A stretch of 64,000 bases of DNA from Steinernema hermaphroditum (Eukaryota; Nematoda; Chromadorea; Rhabditida; Steinernematidae): contig CM059622.1 of NCBI GenBank assembly GCA_030435675.1, positions 16,182,001 to 16,246,000 of the forward strand. The letters run 5' to 3'. Numbering within the stretch: position 1 is the stretch's first letter; the number at the start of each line of letters is the position of its first letter. The position numbers and the translations under genes are program-made. This document shows positions 1 through 13,100 of this stretch, in pieces. A model generated the notes under the pieces. It was not told where the DNA came from, did no database searches, and saw nothing but the letters and a program-made list of their open reading frames with translations.

Positions 1-2
1 CT

Positions 3-353
3 CAAATTTTAATTCGAGAGTTCGATGATGACAGTGGGAACAACGAAACAAATACATATCCGATTGCGACTTCTATTTTTGAGGTCAACTTTCCAAGCCA
101 CCCTACCTCCGACTTTTTGTCGTTTGTAAATGATTCAAAAACAGCTTGCACGGAGACACCTGGAATCCGAAAGCCAATCTACAAACCGGCCTCCATATTT
201 CAGATATGTTTCAAACAGAGCTATCAGCTGAAGGTAAAGACATCCATTCATATTGCCGAAATAAGCAACGATCTCAACAGCTTATCGAAAGACCTATTCA
301 GAAAGTGGCATACAAGTGTCCAAACCTTCTTTCCCTATCCTCAACTAAGCTAG
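3..353 (+). CDS. 3' end of an unidentified gene, cut by the window edge
   Basis: One frame is open from the first bases of the window to a TAG at 351-353, giving about 116 residues without a start. The composition is protein-like: an acidic stretch near the left edge (EFDDDSGNNE), then a Ser/Pro/Phe-rich part. A possible splice donor (AAG|GTAAAG) occurs near 232, so the last part could instead be intron. I recognise no domain. It could be the last exon of a gene lying mostly to the left. Confidence is limited because no homology can be checked and the fragment is short. Confidence 0.4.
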   Translation, partial: QILIREFDDDSGNNETNTYPIATSIFEVNFPSHPTSDFLSFVNDSKTACTETPGIRKPIYKPASIFQICFKQSYQLKVKTSIHIAEISNDLNSLSKDLFRKWHTSVQTFFPYPQLS

Positions 354-2084
354 CACATAAAGGAACGAGGTTCTTTAGCTAAAATTTAATTAGTCTTTGA
401 GCAGGGAAGCGTGCAATTCCTTTCGCTCCCGCTTTTTGAACCTAAATGAGGTTATGTCTTCTAGCATGCAAAAGAAGAGCACTCCAACTGTCCTCTTCTC
501 ATTTCAGTAATTAGTTTCGTCTGTAAGAAGAATTTCTAAAAGTCAAAATCGAAAAATCGCGCATGACTGAAGAGCATAAATTCCGAACAAAGGACATATC
601 TGTCTTGTCCTTTGGCGCGGCCAAGGGGATTCATGTATAATGAATTCCGTAATTCCTATATGTAAAAGAAGAATCGGCGGGTTGGTTGCTCTATGTGGCT
701 GCACGCGACAGACAATCATGAGAATAAAGACCCGGAGGGGAAGCGAACCCGATCAGGAATAAACCGCCTCCGCAATGAGTTATGCAGACACACCAGAAGT
801 AGCCACTAGCAATATAAGGTGGTACAGTTCGGTACCGCTAAGGCCGCCAGGCCGCCAGATGGCCGCCAGATTTTGGATTGAAATTTCGTCCCATGTCTTC
901 TTGAAAGTGGTCTTCAGTGAGTCATTTGTTTACTCTCCTTCAAGATGGTCCACACGCGAAATCCGTAGGGTTCAAATCGGGGCTCTTAGAGGGCCAATCA
1001 GAACTCTCAGCTCCCCTGGCAACAGTGCCAAATTTCGCGTGATTCCCTTCTTCGTTAAATTTTTTTCATTTTCTGGGTCTAGGTTCTACAATGTTCTGTG
1101 CACCGTCCATAATATTGTCACGTGCACTACAATGGAATCCTGAATATGAATGTTGTGATTTGTCACCAAAAACATCACGTTTACGTTGTTTTTTCACAAA
1201 TCTGTGTGTCTTGCTTTCACTGCTTCTCGTGTCATCATTGAAACCTCTCATTAAATTTTAAAGCCCCGAGCGGTTGAAGGTGTTTGATTGGCCTACAACT
1301 TGAAAAGCATCGTCTTTTTATCAATAACCATAGTTTCGGACAATGTTTAATCTAAGATTTATGATCAGCAGCTGGTTGAGTGGGTCGTTGTGTACACTGG
1401 CCTATAACCTTAAGTTTCCAGGTGGCACAGATGTCCTAGTGCAGTATCACTCATAAAAACAATCAAATGCTTTATGGAGCAACAACAGGCTTATGGTTTG
1501 CTCTGTGAACAGGAAAATGGTATTTTAATTCTTATTTTGAAACATAAAGCGAAGGATAACACAAATAGAAGAATCAAAAAACACTGTACTTCGGTGGTCT
1601 ACTAAGTCTCATAGATCATGTGTGCTTGAATTGACTGATATTTTGAGTATCATCGTTAAGAACTGAGTAACACTGCATGTGGTCCTCGAAATTGCTACTT
1701 GCTATATGAAACTCTGTATGTATCCTTTTTCTGAGCTTCTTGTTTGTTCTTTGCATAGTTCATTTTCATGTATCATTGCTTCCGTAATGCGCTGCTAGAC
1801 AGATTCTCCCCAAATACACACCTTCCGATAAGCTGATCTCTCCCGCAGCCCGCAAAGTACGTGTCTATGTTTTGCTCCAAAACTAGCCGGCTATGACGAT
1901 TTTTGGCGGAGAACGGCTTAAAATTTGCGAGGATCAAAAGTGCGAAAATTATTGCACGGTTCGATGTTCCTGGACGGTTCGATGTTTCTGGAAGAAGCGT
2001 GATACATAGGAAACCGAGCGAGAATTGCAAATACACACCTTAACATCGATAATTGAAGTGATCTTAGCAGGTAGAGCATAGTAT
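354..2084. other. Gene-poor interval with one tRNA-like remnant
   Basis: I see no coding exon with convincing splice sites here. Around 723-797, read on the minus strand, there is a B-box-like GGGTTCGCTTCCC followed by a T-rich stretch, the signature of the tRNA-like elements seen elsewhere in the window. It does not fold as a tRNA. Confidence 0.4.
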
Positions 2085-2789
2085 TAAAGGGACCCGGTCA
2101 TGGATAAAAAAAGTTTTATAAATCGTCTGAAAATTTTTATCCCCCTGTTTTCGGTGTCGCTGAGCACGGTGGTGAAGTCGGTTTCCCAAAAAACCCAGTC
2201 GTTTTCAAGAAACGAACCTTAGGATTCAGAATGTGTTTTACCGTTGGTCCCGACACGATCTATCCGGCGCGGCACGAGTTGCGCAATATTTTCGTTCTTT
2301 TTGGCCGAAATAGGTGACGACCAGCTCCGCGCTTGGGAACATTTTGCTCAGCAGCTTCTGGCGAGTCGAATGAGCCCAGGCGCGCCTAGATTGGATAAGT
2401 GCGTAGAAAACGCGGGAACTACGGTCATGTCCGTCATGCAAGTCGTTTCGGGACCGACACACCGAGAATTGGACAGGAAAACTGTGTGGATCCTAAGGTC
2501 CGTTTCTTGAAAACTACTGGGAATTTTGAGAAACTGATTTCAGCATGATGTTGGGCAGCCTTTAAAACAAGGGGCTGAAATGTTTTCGGAACGAACCGCG
2601 AACTCTGCCTTGCGCTTGAAGGCAAAGTTTGCTCGACGTTTTTTGACTATTTTTTGCTATTTCTCGGAAACTATCATGTTTTCCGAGAAACCGACTTCAC
2701 CATCGTGTTCAGCAACCCCGAAAACAGGGGTGTACAAATTTTCAGAAGATTTGAAGAAGTTTTTTTATCCATGACCGGGTCCCTTTAAA
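2085..2789. mobile_element. Palindromic DNA-transposon relic (MITE-like)
   Basis: The two ends are inverted copies: TTAAAGGGACCCGGTCATGG on the left, its reverse complement ending near 2789 on the right. Homology between the arms continues inward, with matching blocks around 2190-2260 and 2455-2520 in opposite orientation, so the arms are several hundred bases long but diverged. There is no transposase-like reading frame. The termini and lack of coding capacity fit a non-autonomous DNA transposon. The superfamily is not clear, because the target duplication (perhaps TA or TTAA) cannot be separated from the terminal bases. Confidence 0.7.
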
Positions 2790-5700
2790 AGTGAAAAAAT
2801 ATATCCAGAAATGGACAGTAAGTGAACTGAGGCTGTGATCTGTGATCCTTCATAAAGAAGCCTCTACAAGCCTAACCCAAAACCACAGCTCGTTCGCCGG
2901 TCGACAACTTGGGCAGATCTGGTTCGGGATAGCTCCGGATCACAAGAGGCCGTTCCGAAGTATCAGACGAACTTTCGAGATTCGTAGGTTTATATGTAAC
3001 CAGCAAATCCCCAAAATATCGGCTGCCCATGCGAATATGTGCGAGAAATGCCTGTAGCAAAGCCACGTGAGAACTGCATTCGCATATTACCAACAACAGC
3101 AAACACCCATAATGTGCAATCCCCCAAACCCAAGCTTTGAGCTCGATCGGCGTTTCAAACTTCGGAATGGTCCGTTGATAGTACGGATGAACTGTTCAGT
3201 CATCCTTTGCAGTTCGATCTTGCTTTGTTCCAACGAAGTCCTGCGTCAGGTACATTCAGAGAGTATATATGCCCTTGAAACTAGAGTGTACCACGCAATA
3301 TCCCCTCCCTATGGGACAAAAGAACATCTCTATCTTTATATTTATGCACTGGGACTTCAAGCACTCACAAACATTTCGATTCCTCCCAGACGAGTCGAAT
3401 GTCGGCCACGGATATAAACAGTAATTTCGTCAGGTACACGACAAAAGAATAAAAAATCAAAATAGTCGACGATAAACATGCTATGTACTTATTCTATACA
3501 CATATAATTGTTATTTATGCGCTCCGTATACATTCCAAAAATAGCAAAACCATATGTTTGGCTGTGGGGTTCAGACAACAGACAACAAGATACATCATAG
3601 GCCTTAGATAGAGCCATGAAACGTTGTTCCGCCACGTGAACATTTGGGCAGAACGAAATGGAACGTCATATGTCTGCCCATTGAAATCTTGGAAGGACAT
3701 GGTTTTAATCATAAGTCTTGCGGGCTTAACTGCGGCATTTAAAGTTCTTTCCTCCATAGTGTCGCATATCAACTGATGCTGAAACGATTTTCAAATTCGC
3801 CGCTTGTCCACTCATTCATTTTTCATAGTCACACATGAGGTCCTTACCAGTGTGTTCTTGTGAAACTGAATCCAACAGAAGCGAATGTTGGTGACTCCCA
3901 ATGGGAGCACATGTATTTTTATGTTGCCATTTCGCAAATCGCACTGATCTACCCAGTAGCATTTACCTTTTTAACAGTTTACGTCTCTCAATATAGTGCG
4001 CCTGAGGATTGAAGCAGAGGGATCACTTAAAGCTGAGAACTCAGTAGCCATCTCCCAATGAAAGTCGATTATTATGAGTTTACGTAGGCCATAACATGCT
4101 ATTTTGGGAAATACACGAGACTGCTTTTCTGGGAGCGGCACAAATAGTCAATGAAAATAGCCAAAATCTCTAGTTGATAGGCGCTGGATTGCCCTACAAC
4201 AAAGCTGGCGGCTCAGCTCAGTGTCAGTGACTTTTGCCACCAAGAGCTCCGTCCAAGGTCGAACTCGATCATCCCCAATCCTTTCAACTTTTAACCTTGG
4301 TACAGTGGTCCCCATTTTCTGCTCCCTTCGGGCGTATTTGGTCATTTTGGTTTTGAAAATTACCGGCAGCCTTGCTGTCATATCCATTTTCTTCTGAACT
4401 GTCGTAAAATAAGTGATGTACACAGATATTCTTGCAATAATCAATCTAGCTTCTTTATCTTCTATCTTTATCCCATCGAATTCGCCATTCCATTGTGCAA
4501 TTCCTGTACATCATTCGGTGTCTTAAACCTTCCATTTGCCGACTCCCCTATACGGAACTTCCCTGCACATTGTTCGATTTTCATTCCATCGAATCTTTAA
4601 ACTCTTTTAAGACTCTTGCACTTTTATGATCTCCAACCATTGCCCGAAATGGGCTTTTTAGGCTACACATGTATAATTCAGATCCTGCTCTTTTGGTCGG
4701 CTTTCATCATATGCTCCCTGCATTTTCATCGAAATTCCATGGACATGTGACCAATTTGCAACGTGGCATTTCTGGTGAATCCGTCTGGGTCGACACAAAC
4801 GATCGGTGATTGGATGTACTCATCCTCCTGAAAGCGCCCAAAACAATGGCAACAGCGATTGTCGGTCTCTGTATTGTGAGTGAGCTAAAATTATCCTAAT
4901 TATCCTAATTATCCCTAATTATTGACCCTAATTATCATGAAAGCCGACCAAAATGTTCCACGAAAAGAGCACTTTTCTTGAAAATTTCGTGTGATGAGTA
5001 AAAATTTGGGCAATTTGCGAATGTCTAACGAAGGATTAATGTTCTTTCCGGAAACTGAAATAGGTTTGTTTTTAGGATGATAGATCGTCATGCTTTTCGC
5101 ACAAAGACTTAATTTCTCGAAGCCATAGTCTTTACAGACGTTGTTTCAACTCGTTTCGATGAATCACTTATCGTACTTGAGGGAAAATGGTTTGAAAACT
5201 CTTGCGTCAAAATACGGAAGAAACCCGGCGTGCAAGAAAGTTTTTATTACCGGGGGTGACTAACACACCAAGTGCATCAGTAATTCGTATCTCAACTACC
5301 CCAAAAACAAAAATAAAGTCTGGAAAACTTCTTGGACTTACAGTTAATCGGTAGGCCCGACTGTAGCACAATAAATTGATCAGGATGATTCTCGTCATCG
5401 TTAAATGTAGATTGCTCCCGGTGTATCGATTGTTCAGAGCGCTTATTGTTCTCTTTCTTCGTACAACGGACCAGATAACAGACAGGTCCTTTGTAGTCAG
5501 CTTCCGACCCATTATGAAGGACCTCCTTTGCAATTAGAAGTCAGTAGTAATCGAATAGAAAGGGTCCTAGTCACGGTGATTCGCTTCCTGCCACGCATTT
5601 TTTGATGGTGTGCTAGCGGTACACATTTTGATATGACTCACACGAGACTCTTCGGCTATATGCAGCATGAAAAGCAACGGGGATTATTGGGAAGGCGGCT

Positions 5701-6648
5701 AGTTCTGCGCCTTGATAGTGGAAAAAGCAAGAAAGTTTTCAGCACTGCGGAGCTACTGGACACTGTATCGGCAATATGGAACGAATAATGTGTGGTAATG
5801 ATCGAAAAAATGTACAAAACTTTTCTCTACATTCTCTTTACTTACTTTGCTTTTCAATGAAATCATGTTAGCCACACGATTACCCATTACAGGCCATCTT
5901 TATGGATCACACCTCCAATTTAACTGCCCTTTTCCTGCCATGTTTATCGTGCTCCTACTAATACGATCTTTGACTAGTCCTAAGCATTCCACCCCCGTTA
6001 TAAATATTAAATACCATATAAGCCTCTAAAGTACATCACCTCCGCCAATTGGGGTTGAAATTCTGTGCTCCGGCCAGCGATGATCTCTTATTAATGGTCG
6101 AACCTGAAAGAATATCTGAAACAGAGATGTTTGGTTTTTGACACTTGAAGACCCGTCGCTGACGATTTTCTTCAAATTCCGAGATGAGCCATTCGGTTCG
6201 TCTACTACTGGGTTGCAACATTGAAAATGACCGTTTTTAAAAGTGAATGTTTAAAGGACACCAAAACGCTCATTTCGCTTAAGGTATTCACCATTCGATT
6301 GCTCAACATCAGTCGTCTTTTCGGGCAGGAGCCGGTGATAGATAAACAGCAAAAAAGAAATCTTTCAGCTCAAAATGGAGAGCCATTCTGAGGGTCAATT
6401 TAAAAAAATGCGGTCTCGGGCACTTGTACTTTTTGAGAATCCGAGGGTCATTTTTTCAACATTTCGCCTCTGTTTCTGCAACGCAGAAGTGAACACGTGG
6501 AGCCACTTAGTAGCTCTGTGTAACAGCTACCTGCTAGATGTCCCCGTTGCCTGTTATAGTCCTTAATCGATTGGAAACGCTCGAATTAACAGCGGTCATT
6601 TTCAATGTTTCAACCCAATACAATTATTGAAAATATCTTGAAAAGAGC
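2790..6648. other. Interval without a convincing gene
   Basis: Short open frames on the minus strand at 3515-3772, 4148-4444 and 5207-5533 have no recognisable domain and no clear exon boundaries. A short AT-rich microsatellite of TCCTAATTA-type units lies at about 4889-4937. Nothing else stands out. Confidence 0.4.
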
Positions 6649-6651
6649 TTA

Positions 6652-7524
6652 CAAGGGAAGTGTTCGAAGTGATACACGCCGATTTGGCTGAAACTTTGTA
6701 GACTGGTAGAGCTATGGTCATGCAGTGCAGTGACGTATACCGCACCGGCAGCATCTTATATGAGAGGGTCTAAAAGCAGGTTAAAATACAGGGATATCGG
6801 TGATATAGTGCTGTTTAAGCACAATGAAAACGGATGACTGTGTGGTGTAGTGGTTAACGTGCGGGACTACCATGCCTCTTTTTTGCGCGGGTTCGATCCC
6901 ACTCGACGGCATAACTTTTTTTCTTAGCTCCACTACCTTCCTCAATGTCTTTAACCCCACTTAATCGCACGAAAATCGCTGTTTACGACAGTCACAAACG
7001 ACCACACACAGCGATACCGTAGTCGAATCAGTTTTTTTTTGTGAGCTGCTTGGGAATAATAAGTTCTATTTCACTTGGTTCTCCTCTTGTAATCCACTTA
7101 TCAGCTAAAAAATGGCGTTTGATTTTAGGCAACAGGACTCTGCGACCGAAGTTTCACTACGCTATCGCTGTGTGTGGTCGTTTGTGACTCTCGTAAACAG
7201 CGATTTTCGTGCGATTAAGTGGGGTTAAAGACATTGAGGAAGGTAGTGGAGCTAAGAAAAAAAGTTATGCCGTCGAGTGGGATCGAACCCGCGCAAAAGA
7301 GGCATGGTAGTCCCGCACGTTAACCACTACACCACACAGTCATCCGTTTTCATTGTGCTTAAACAGCACTATATCACCGAATCCCTGTATTTTAACCTGC
7401 TTTTAGACCCTCTCATATAAGATGCTGCCGGTGCGGTATACGTTACTGCACTGCATGACCATAGCTCTACCAGTCTACAAAGTTTCAGCCAAATCGGCGT
7501 GTATCACTTCGAACACTTCCCTTG
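6652..7524. mobile_element. Palindromic MITE with CAAGGGAA ends, TTA duplication and tRNA-like cargo
   Basis: Long inverted repeat: left arm about 6652-7015, right arm about 7155-7524, spacer about 140 bp. The ends read CAAGGGAAGTG...CACTTCCCTTG and are flanked by TTA at 6649-6651 and 7525-7527, consistent with a 3-bp target duplication. Each arm contains a tRNA-like block (A-box-like GTGTAGTGGTTA, B-box GGTTCGATCCC, then a T-run), about 6837-6913 on plus and 7259-7344 on minus. A 3-bp TTA/TWA duplication is typical of the PIF/Harbinger superfamily (established knowledge); assigning this element there is inference. The element at 30149-30649 has the same ends. Confidence 0.85.
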
Positions 7525-7527
7525 TTA

Positions 7528-8169
7528 GCATTGAAGTAGGTTGTATTCCAAGCAAGTAGTATTCAAAATAAGTAGTTATCTGCTTTACGGTCCTGAATCA
7601 GAATACCGTAATGTGTTATTTCCGTGGGCCACGAAATTAGACACTTAAAAAGGCAATAATTCATTCTGTTCATGTCTGAGTGAGCAAAGTAGATACTCTG
7701 CGAAACGTAAACATGACTTCGCAGATTTGGACGCACGTCGGAATCCTTAATATTGTCCACTTTGCAATGCGGAAAACAAATTGAACACAGGCCTGATTGA
7801 CAGCCGAGAATCCTTAACGTGTCTTTGCAATTACAAGAGGAGAACGCGGAATTTTAGCAAAATTCTGCGAACTGGATGCATCTAGGATCATGGAGGCGCT
7901 GACGACACGGTTGGTTTGCTGCTAAACTGGTATCTCCTGTTGGTCAGCGAACTTAACCAAAGTGAACGCCTTCTTCCAGGTGAAGTGATCAATCCGGAGT
8001 CGAGATAGAGATCAATACGGGATGCATTTCGGTGAAAAGATCCTAGTAAAGGCGTTGCCGGTAAAGCACAACTATCGGAGTGGATCCAATGGATGCACGG
8101 TGAAATCTTTAACACAAAGGAAGCAAGATACTTTTGTTTGAATAAAACATTGTGAAATAAAAGTGCATC
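7528..8169. other. Interval between two palindromic elements
   Basis: No convincing gene, RNA or repeat was seen here. An open frame on the minus strand runs across part of it into the neighbouring element and is not protein-like. Confidence 0.35.
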
Positions 8170-10138
8170 TTGTAGTAAACGCCACAGACGATGTAAACAA
8201 TTTTTGTGAAATTTTGAGTCACAAAGGAACCGGACCATCAATCGGAAACAATTCGGTTCGAGACTCCGTTTTGATAGCCATGTTTTCCACAAACTTTGCA
8301 CTTAGCGTCTGTTCCCAACAGTTACATTTTATTGTCGCCCCAAAACGAAAATATTGTGTTAAATGCACTAGTAATGAATCGAGGGATTTACAGGTTCATT
8401 TAAGTGTTTGTTTCGAACAGAGCCGACATAAAAAGTATATGTTGTTCTCCCCCATTATTTGGAAAACAACGGATTAGCCGAATCCTTTCTGTCTAAAAAT
8501 GATGACATGCGCACTTATTCGATAAGCATATCAGCAAGTCTAGGTGTATCAAGAGTATATTGATGTCGCAACCTTTTGCATTCTCCAGACTCGAGTATTA
8601 GATCGAATTCTGTGGGATCTATGAGAAGACTACAGTCACCTTTGCCGACATGGGTACTGTCTATGTGGGCAAACTGGGTAGTCCCTTTGTTTACCATCTA
8701 CCGTATCCGGGTTCGACACCCCTCCCAACCATTCTTTTTTATTTTCTCGATTTCATGCAAACCGTCCTCTTTTTACTTCCGGAATAACTAAGCTTCTCAA
8801 GAAGGTACTCTTCGGAGGTTAAGCAATTCAGCGTCAGTGCTAATCTCGGAAAGAACCCTCTTTAGCGTCATAATAGGATTGCCGACTATACTCTACCCTA
8901 GTGAGAATCCTGAATATTTGCACCACTTTTTGCGCTTGTAGGCTTGTGTGCAGGCTGACGAAAGGCAATTTTCCAACGGAGTCGTAAACAAATTGGAGAA
9001 TGGAGATAATATCGAGAAAAACATGTTTTAGATGGGGAAGTCACGTGAGAGAACTGCTCGTCCCTCGTGGAAGTATAAAAAACAGCTTATACATTGAAGT
9101 TCAATGCGCGTTCAAACTTGTATATTTGGCGAACTTTCTTTTAGGCGATTTTTGGAGCCAACTGGCTAATTTCCTCACATCATAAAAAATACAATTACTT
9201 TATGGTAGTAAACAAAGTGGGTGTCCCGGAAGGGGCTTTGATTCATGGGAATGTGGAGGAGAAAAATAATAAGGATGAAAACATTTTTTAGGAAATGATG
9301 CGGGAATACGGATCAATGAGTTCTTTGAATAGCTGAAAGGGAGCTGAACCACGTAAAGTGATTGTCGCTATTGATTTAGGAATCGTTCAGTTTAGAAATC
9401 AGAAGTGAAGAGTGCGTTCTTGAGTAGCTTCACTAAATTTGAACAGAAGTAAAAATTGATCCGTTTGCATAAAATAGAGGGAATAAAAATAATGGTTGAG
9501 ATGGGAGTCGAACCTGGATCTGATAAATGGTAACTGAGACGCTACCCAGTTTGACCACCTATGCTTACCCCAAAGTTAGCTATTGGTAAAGTTAGCTATA
9601 CTTTGACCACCTATGCTTACCCCAAAGTTAGCTGTTGGTAAAGTTAGCTATACTCTTCTTATGGATGCTCCAGAATTCGATCTAATACTCGAGTGATTAC
9701 GAACGCTTTCTGGAGAACACAAAACGTTGCGACATCAATAAACTTTTGATAGACTTAGACTTAGGCTGTACTCGTCAAATAAGTGCGCATCTCATCATTT
9801 TTTTGACGGAAAAGACTCACCTAATCCGTTGTTTTCCAAATAATGGGAGAGAACAACATATACTTTTTATGTCGGCTCTGTTCGAAACAAACACTTAAAT
9901 GAACCTGTAAATCCCCCGATTCATTACTAGTGCATCTAGCACAATATTTTCGTTTTGGGGCGACAATAAAATGTAACTGTTGGGAACAGACGCTAAGTGC
10001 AAAGTTTGTGGAAAACATGGCTATCAAAACGGAGCGTCGAACTGAATTGTTTCCGATTGATGGTCCGGTTCCTTTGTGACTCAAAATTTCACAAAAATTG
10101 TTTACATCGTCTGTGGCGTTTACTACAAAATCACCTGC
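8170..10138. mobile_element. Large palindromic element with tRNA-like sequences in both arms
   Basis: The left arm (about 8170-8760) and right arm (about 9475-10138) are reverse complements with high identity in their outer 440 bases. The ends are TTGTAGTAAACGCC and its complement. Both arms contain a tRNA-like block with A-box GTCAAACTGGGTAG or similar and B-box GGTTCGACNCC (about 8660-8735 plus, 9492-9570 minus), followed by a T-rich tail. A peptide of about 85 residues can be read from either arm only because the arms are copies; I do not regard it as a gene. The spacer of about 700 bp has no recognisable transposase. Confidence 0.75.
9551..9654. repeat. Tandem duplication, 2 x 52 bp
   Basis: A 52-bp unit starting TTGACCACCTATGC is repeated back to back (9551-9602 and 9603-9654) with one or two differences. 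It lies in the right arm of the palindromic element and is absent from the left arm, so it arose after the arms formed. Confidence 0.8.
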
Positions 10139-13100
10139 GTTCTACTTTTCAGAAGACGTCATTTCAACCTTTAGCTTTTTACTTTGCTTCAGAATGTTTC
10201 GTTTCTTTCATATTTCACAGGGCCATGTGGTTTGGTTAACATTACGTTTTTCGGTCATTGAAACCACCATTTGCATCTTAATTTGTTTGTCTTTACTCAA
10301 TGGTTAAAAATGACGTCCAGTTTTCAAAGAAGCCCACTCATATAGGTCAAATCGACGACGCATAAATCGCCCACTTTGGTCAATTAAGCTTGCATAAATT
10401 AAATATTGTCACGTAGGTTCTCTGTGGACTTTGAGAAATCTGAAGAAAGCAAAACTCGGTTTACTTGGCTCGCTTACTCTTAACACACCCAATCCACAAG
10501 ATGTACGCAAAATGGTGAAAGGACTCTCTATTCTGTCCAACAAAGAGCATATTTGGGTCTGCTGTCAACATCGGCCATCATGGATCATTTTCGGAACCTC
10601 CCAGGAAACAGATGTCTGTGCATCAGCTCATCTTTTTCGAGGCATGCGATCGCTTATAAATGTTGACACCTAAGAGTCGGCCTGATTTTCATTCAAATAT
10701 ATCTTCTGCATAATGAAGTGGCAAGTGACGTGAATCCAACCCTGCTAAGCCATGTTTATGCATCAAAGAGTGTCCACGCTGGTCGTTTAGACATGAACAA
10801 ATTTAACTTTCTCGCCCACGTTTGACATTTGGGAAGAAATATTTCTAAATACTCAAATGAAAACAAGGCCTTTCTCAAATGGCTTCTTTTTTAGCCCGAA
10901 TTTTTTTATACAGAAAGGATTCTTGACACCATCCTGTTCTGAGAAACGTTTTGTGTTTTTCTGTGATATTGTTTTTGGTGGAATGCAAAAGTGCACTCTG
11001 CTCAAAAACAGGAAAATTAAAAGAGAACAAGTGGCTTTATCTTGGAAATGCACATTGTTTTGACACAAAAATAGAAGTAATATCGAGCCATCTGGATGGT
11101 GAATGGTGCAGGGAACGTAATTGGATAACACAGAGCCACTCAATAACATCTAACAAATGGATGATCAAATTCGCTTCCTCTAGCAAGCCGTGCAGGTTTG
11201 GCCTTTGCTCTCAGGACACCCACATCGCACTTACAAGACGGAACGAAACCCCTCAGTACTCAGACTTCCGATAGTCAACATGACCTTACGATTTCTGCGT
11301 GCCAATTAATGACAAACATGTGGGGTGTAGGAAGACTCACGGACTCCGTAAGGATCTTTGGCTATTGAAGCAGGGATCTCTGAATGCTCTGAAACATGAA
11401 TTCTTTCAAAATTAGAGATCTATGCTCTACGACTATTAAGGAGAAAAGGAAAAAAAAAGAATAAAGGGTTTCTGAAGCGATTGATCTTTGGCTCTTTATT
11501 CAAATGCTACATATCACATGTCAAATGCGCTTATTTGTAGCACTCTTACCACCCTTGACTGAAACATTCATCGAAATGTCAAGGACCATTAACTACGGTT
11601 GTCGCATCGAATATCCTAAAAATATATGGTTTTCTTTTAAGTGCAAATTCTAAGTCGGTCCGATGTCCACACCTATCAGATTACCTATCTTAAGTACGTC
11701 ATGACTCTTCGACGTAGAATCTTTCCTCTTTTCAAAGTTTATGCTGCACTAAAGTATTCATGGAACTTGAAAAGACCGACAATAGTTGAACAACTCGTAG
11801 CCGCAGCTCATCCTTGGGACTCCTTTAGGACCTCGTGTGAAGGGATTGCTCGTCCAGCAAACTTCTAGACATGAACTTCTAGACCAAGAATAGAGCAAAG
11901 CTCCATATTTTCATTCATGTCACACTACGGTGGCCAACATGGCGATCTCTGGCACTCGAATATGCGATCTTTGAAAATATTCCACAGTTGCAAGAAAATG
12001 TTTTTGGATATCCGCAAAAAAAAACAAAGTCTAAGTGTGTAGTCTAAGCGATTAAAAAGCATAAACTGATCATCGTTACAGGCTCTGTCACTGAACATTG
12101 ACTAGGTGAATCAAATGGGACATTTTTACCAATGACACCCGCGCCTTGCCAATCAGCCAGCTCTGTTTAGAAGATTTTTCGTACGTCGAATAATTTGTTA
12201 GACACTACGGGGACTGATCCCTTGACCCCCTGCATGGCAGGCAAGCGCCATACCAATCAACCAACCAGTAACTGCTTAATAATGCCTCACGGGTTGCATT
12301 ACTAGCTTCCGGTATTTTCATTGTACTGTACCCTGATTTTTTGCCTGATTCACTGTCAAAAGTTTGATTTGTGGTCGTCAGCAAAGATATTCCGAGGGTT
12401 CACTCCCAGATACTCAGGCTCGACAACCCTTGTACTCACCCAAAGCACAGTTTCTTCATCCAGCCTTCCTAGGAGCCTCTAAAAATACAACATTAAAGCG
12501 CTCATAAATGAAGCACACGTGGATGTATGTCTCATACATGTCGATGGGAAAGTTCCGAATTTTACGACTTATATAGTAGTTTTCACATAATGAATTATTC
12601 AAAGCACAGTTGATCATAAATTAACATTAAGAATCCCACAATGTAGTCGTATAATCGGGCCATTTGCTCTATTTGAACTATTCCGTCTGCTGGAGGCCAT
12701 GATACTTCAGTTATAACCACACTGGCCCATTTCGATATAATGCATCCTACAGGCGCTAGGGCTCTGGCGTTAGTAAATCTCAATACAGCTGGATCCGATC
12801 GTTTTTTTGGCAAAATTCGTAGCCACGAAATGGACTAAAAGTGACTCAACTCGTTTCTTCTGAACTGTCAATGCGAAGGCGTTTCATTCTCCACTTCAGC
12901 TGTTCATGATTTAAAGATAACCAAGCTAACAAGAGGATGTACCCCTCTTTTGACGGTCAATTTCTTTGGCAACATCCATTTTTAACTTTTAAAATTGTTT
13001 GTCAGCAACTGTTTTCCAGGAAAACAATTGCCTTCTGCCCAAAAATAACTCATTTGTTTTCAAAACATATTTGCCCATTTTGCCTGTTTACCGCTCTCCG

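Noticed and set aside
8163..8477. A protein of about 104 residues with a mirror copy at 9821-10084
   Set aside because: Both copies lie in the arms of one palindrome, have no domain and no splice context; the similarity reflects the inverted repeat.
8810..8890. 5S rRNA fragment (GGTTAAGCAATTCAGCGTC resembles part of 5S)
   Set aside because: Only about 20 bases look similar, with no internal control region or paired ends, so a 5S gene is not supported.
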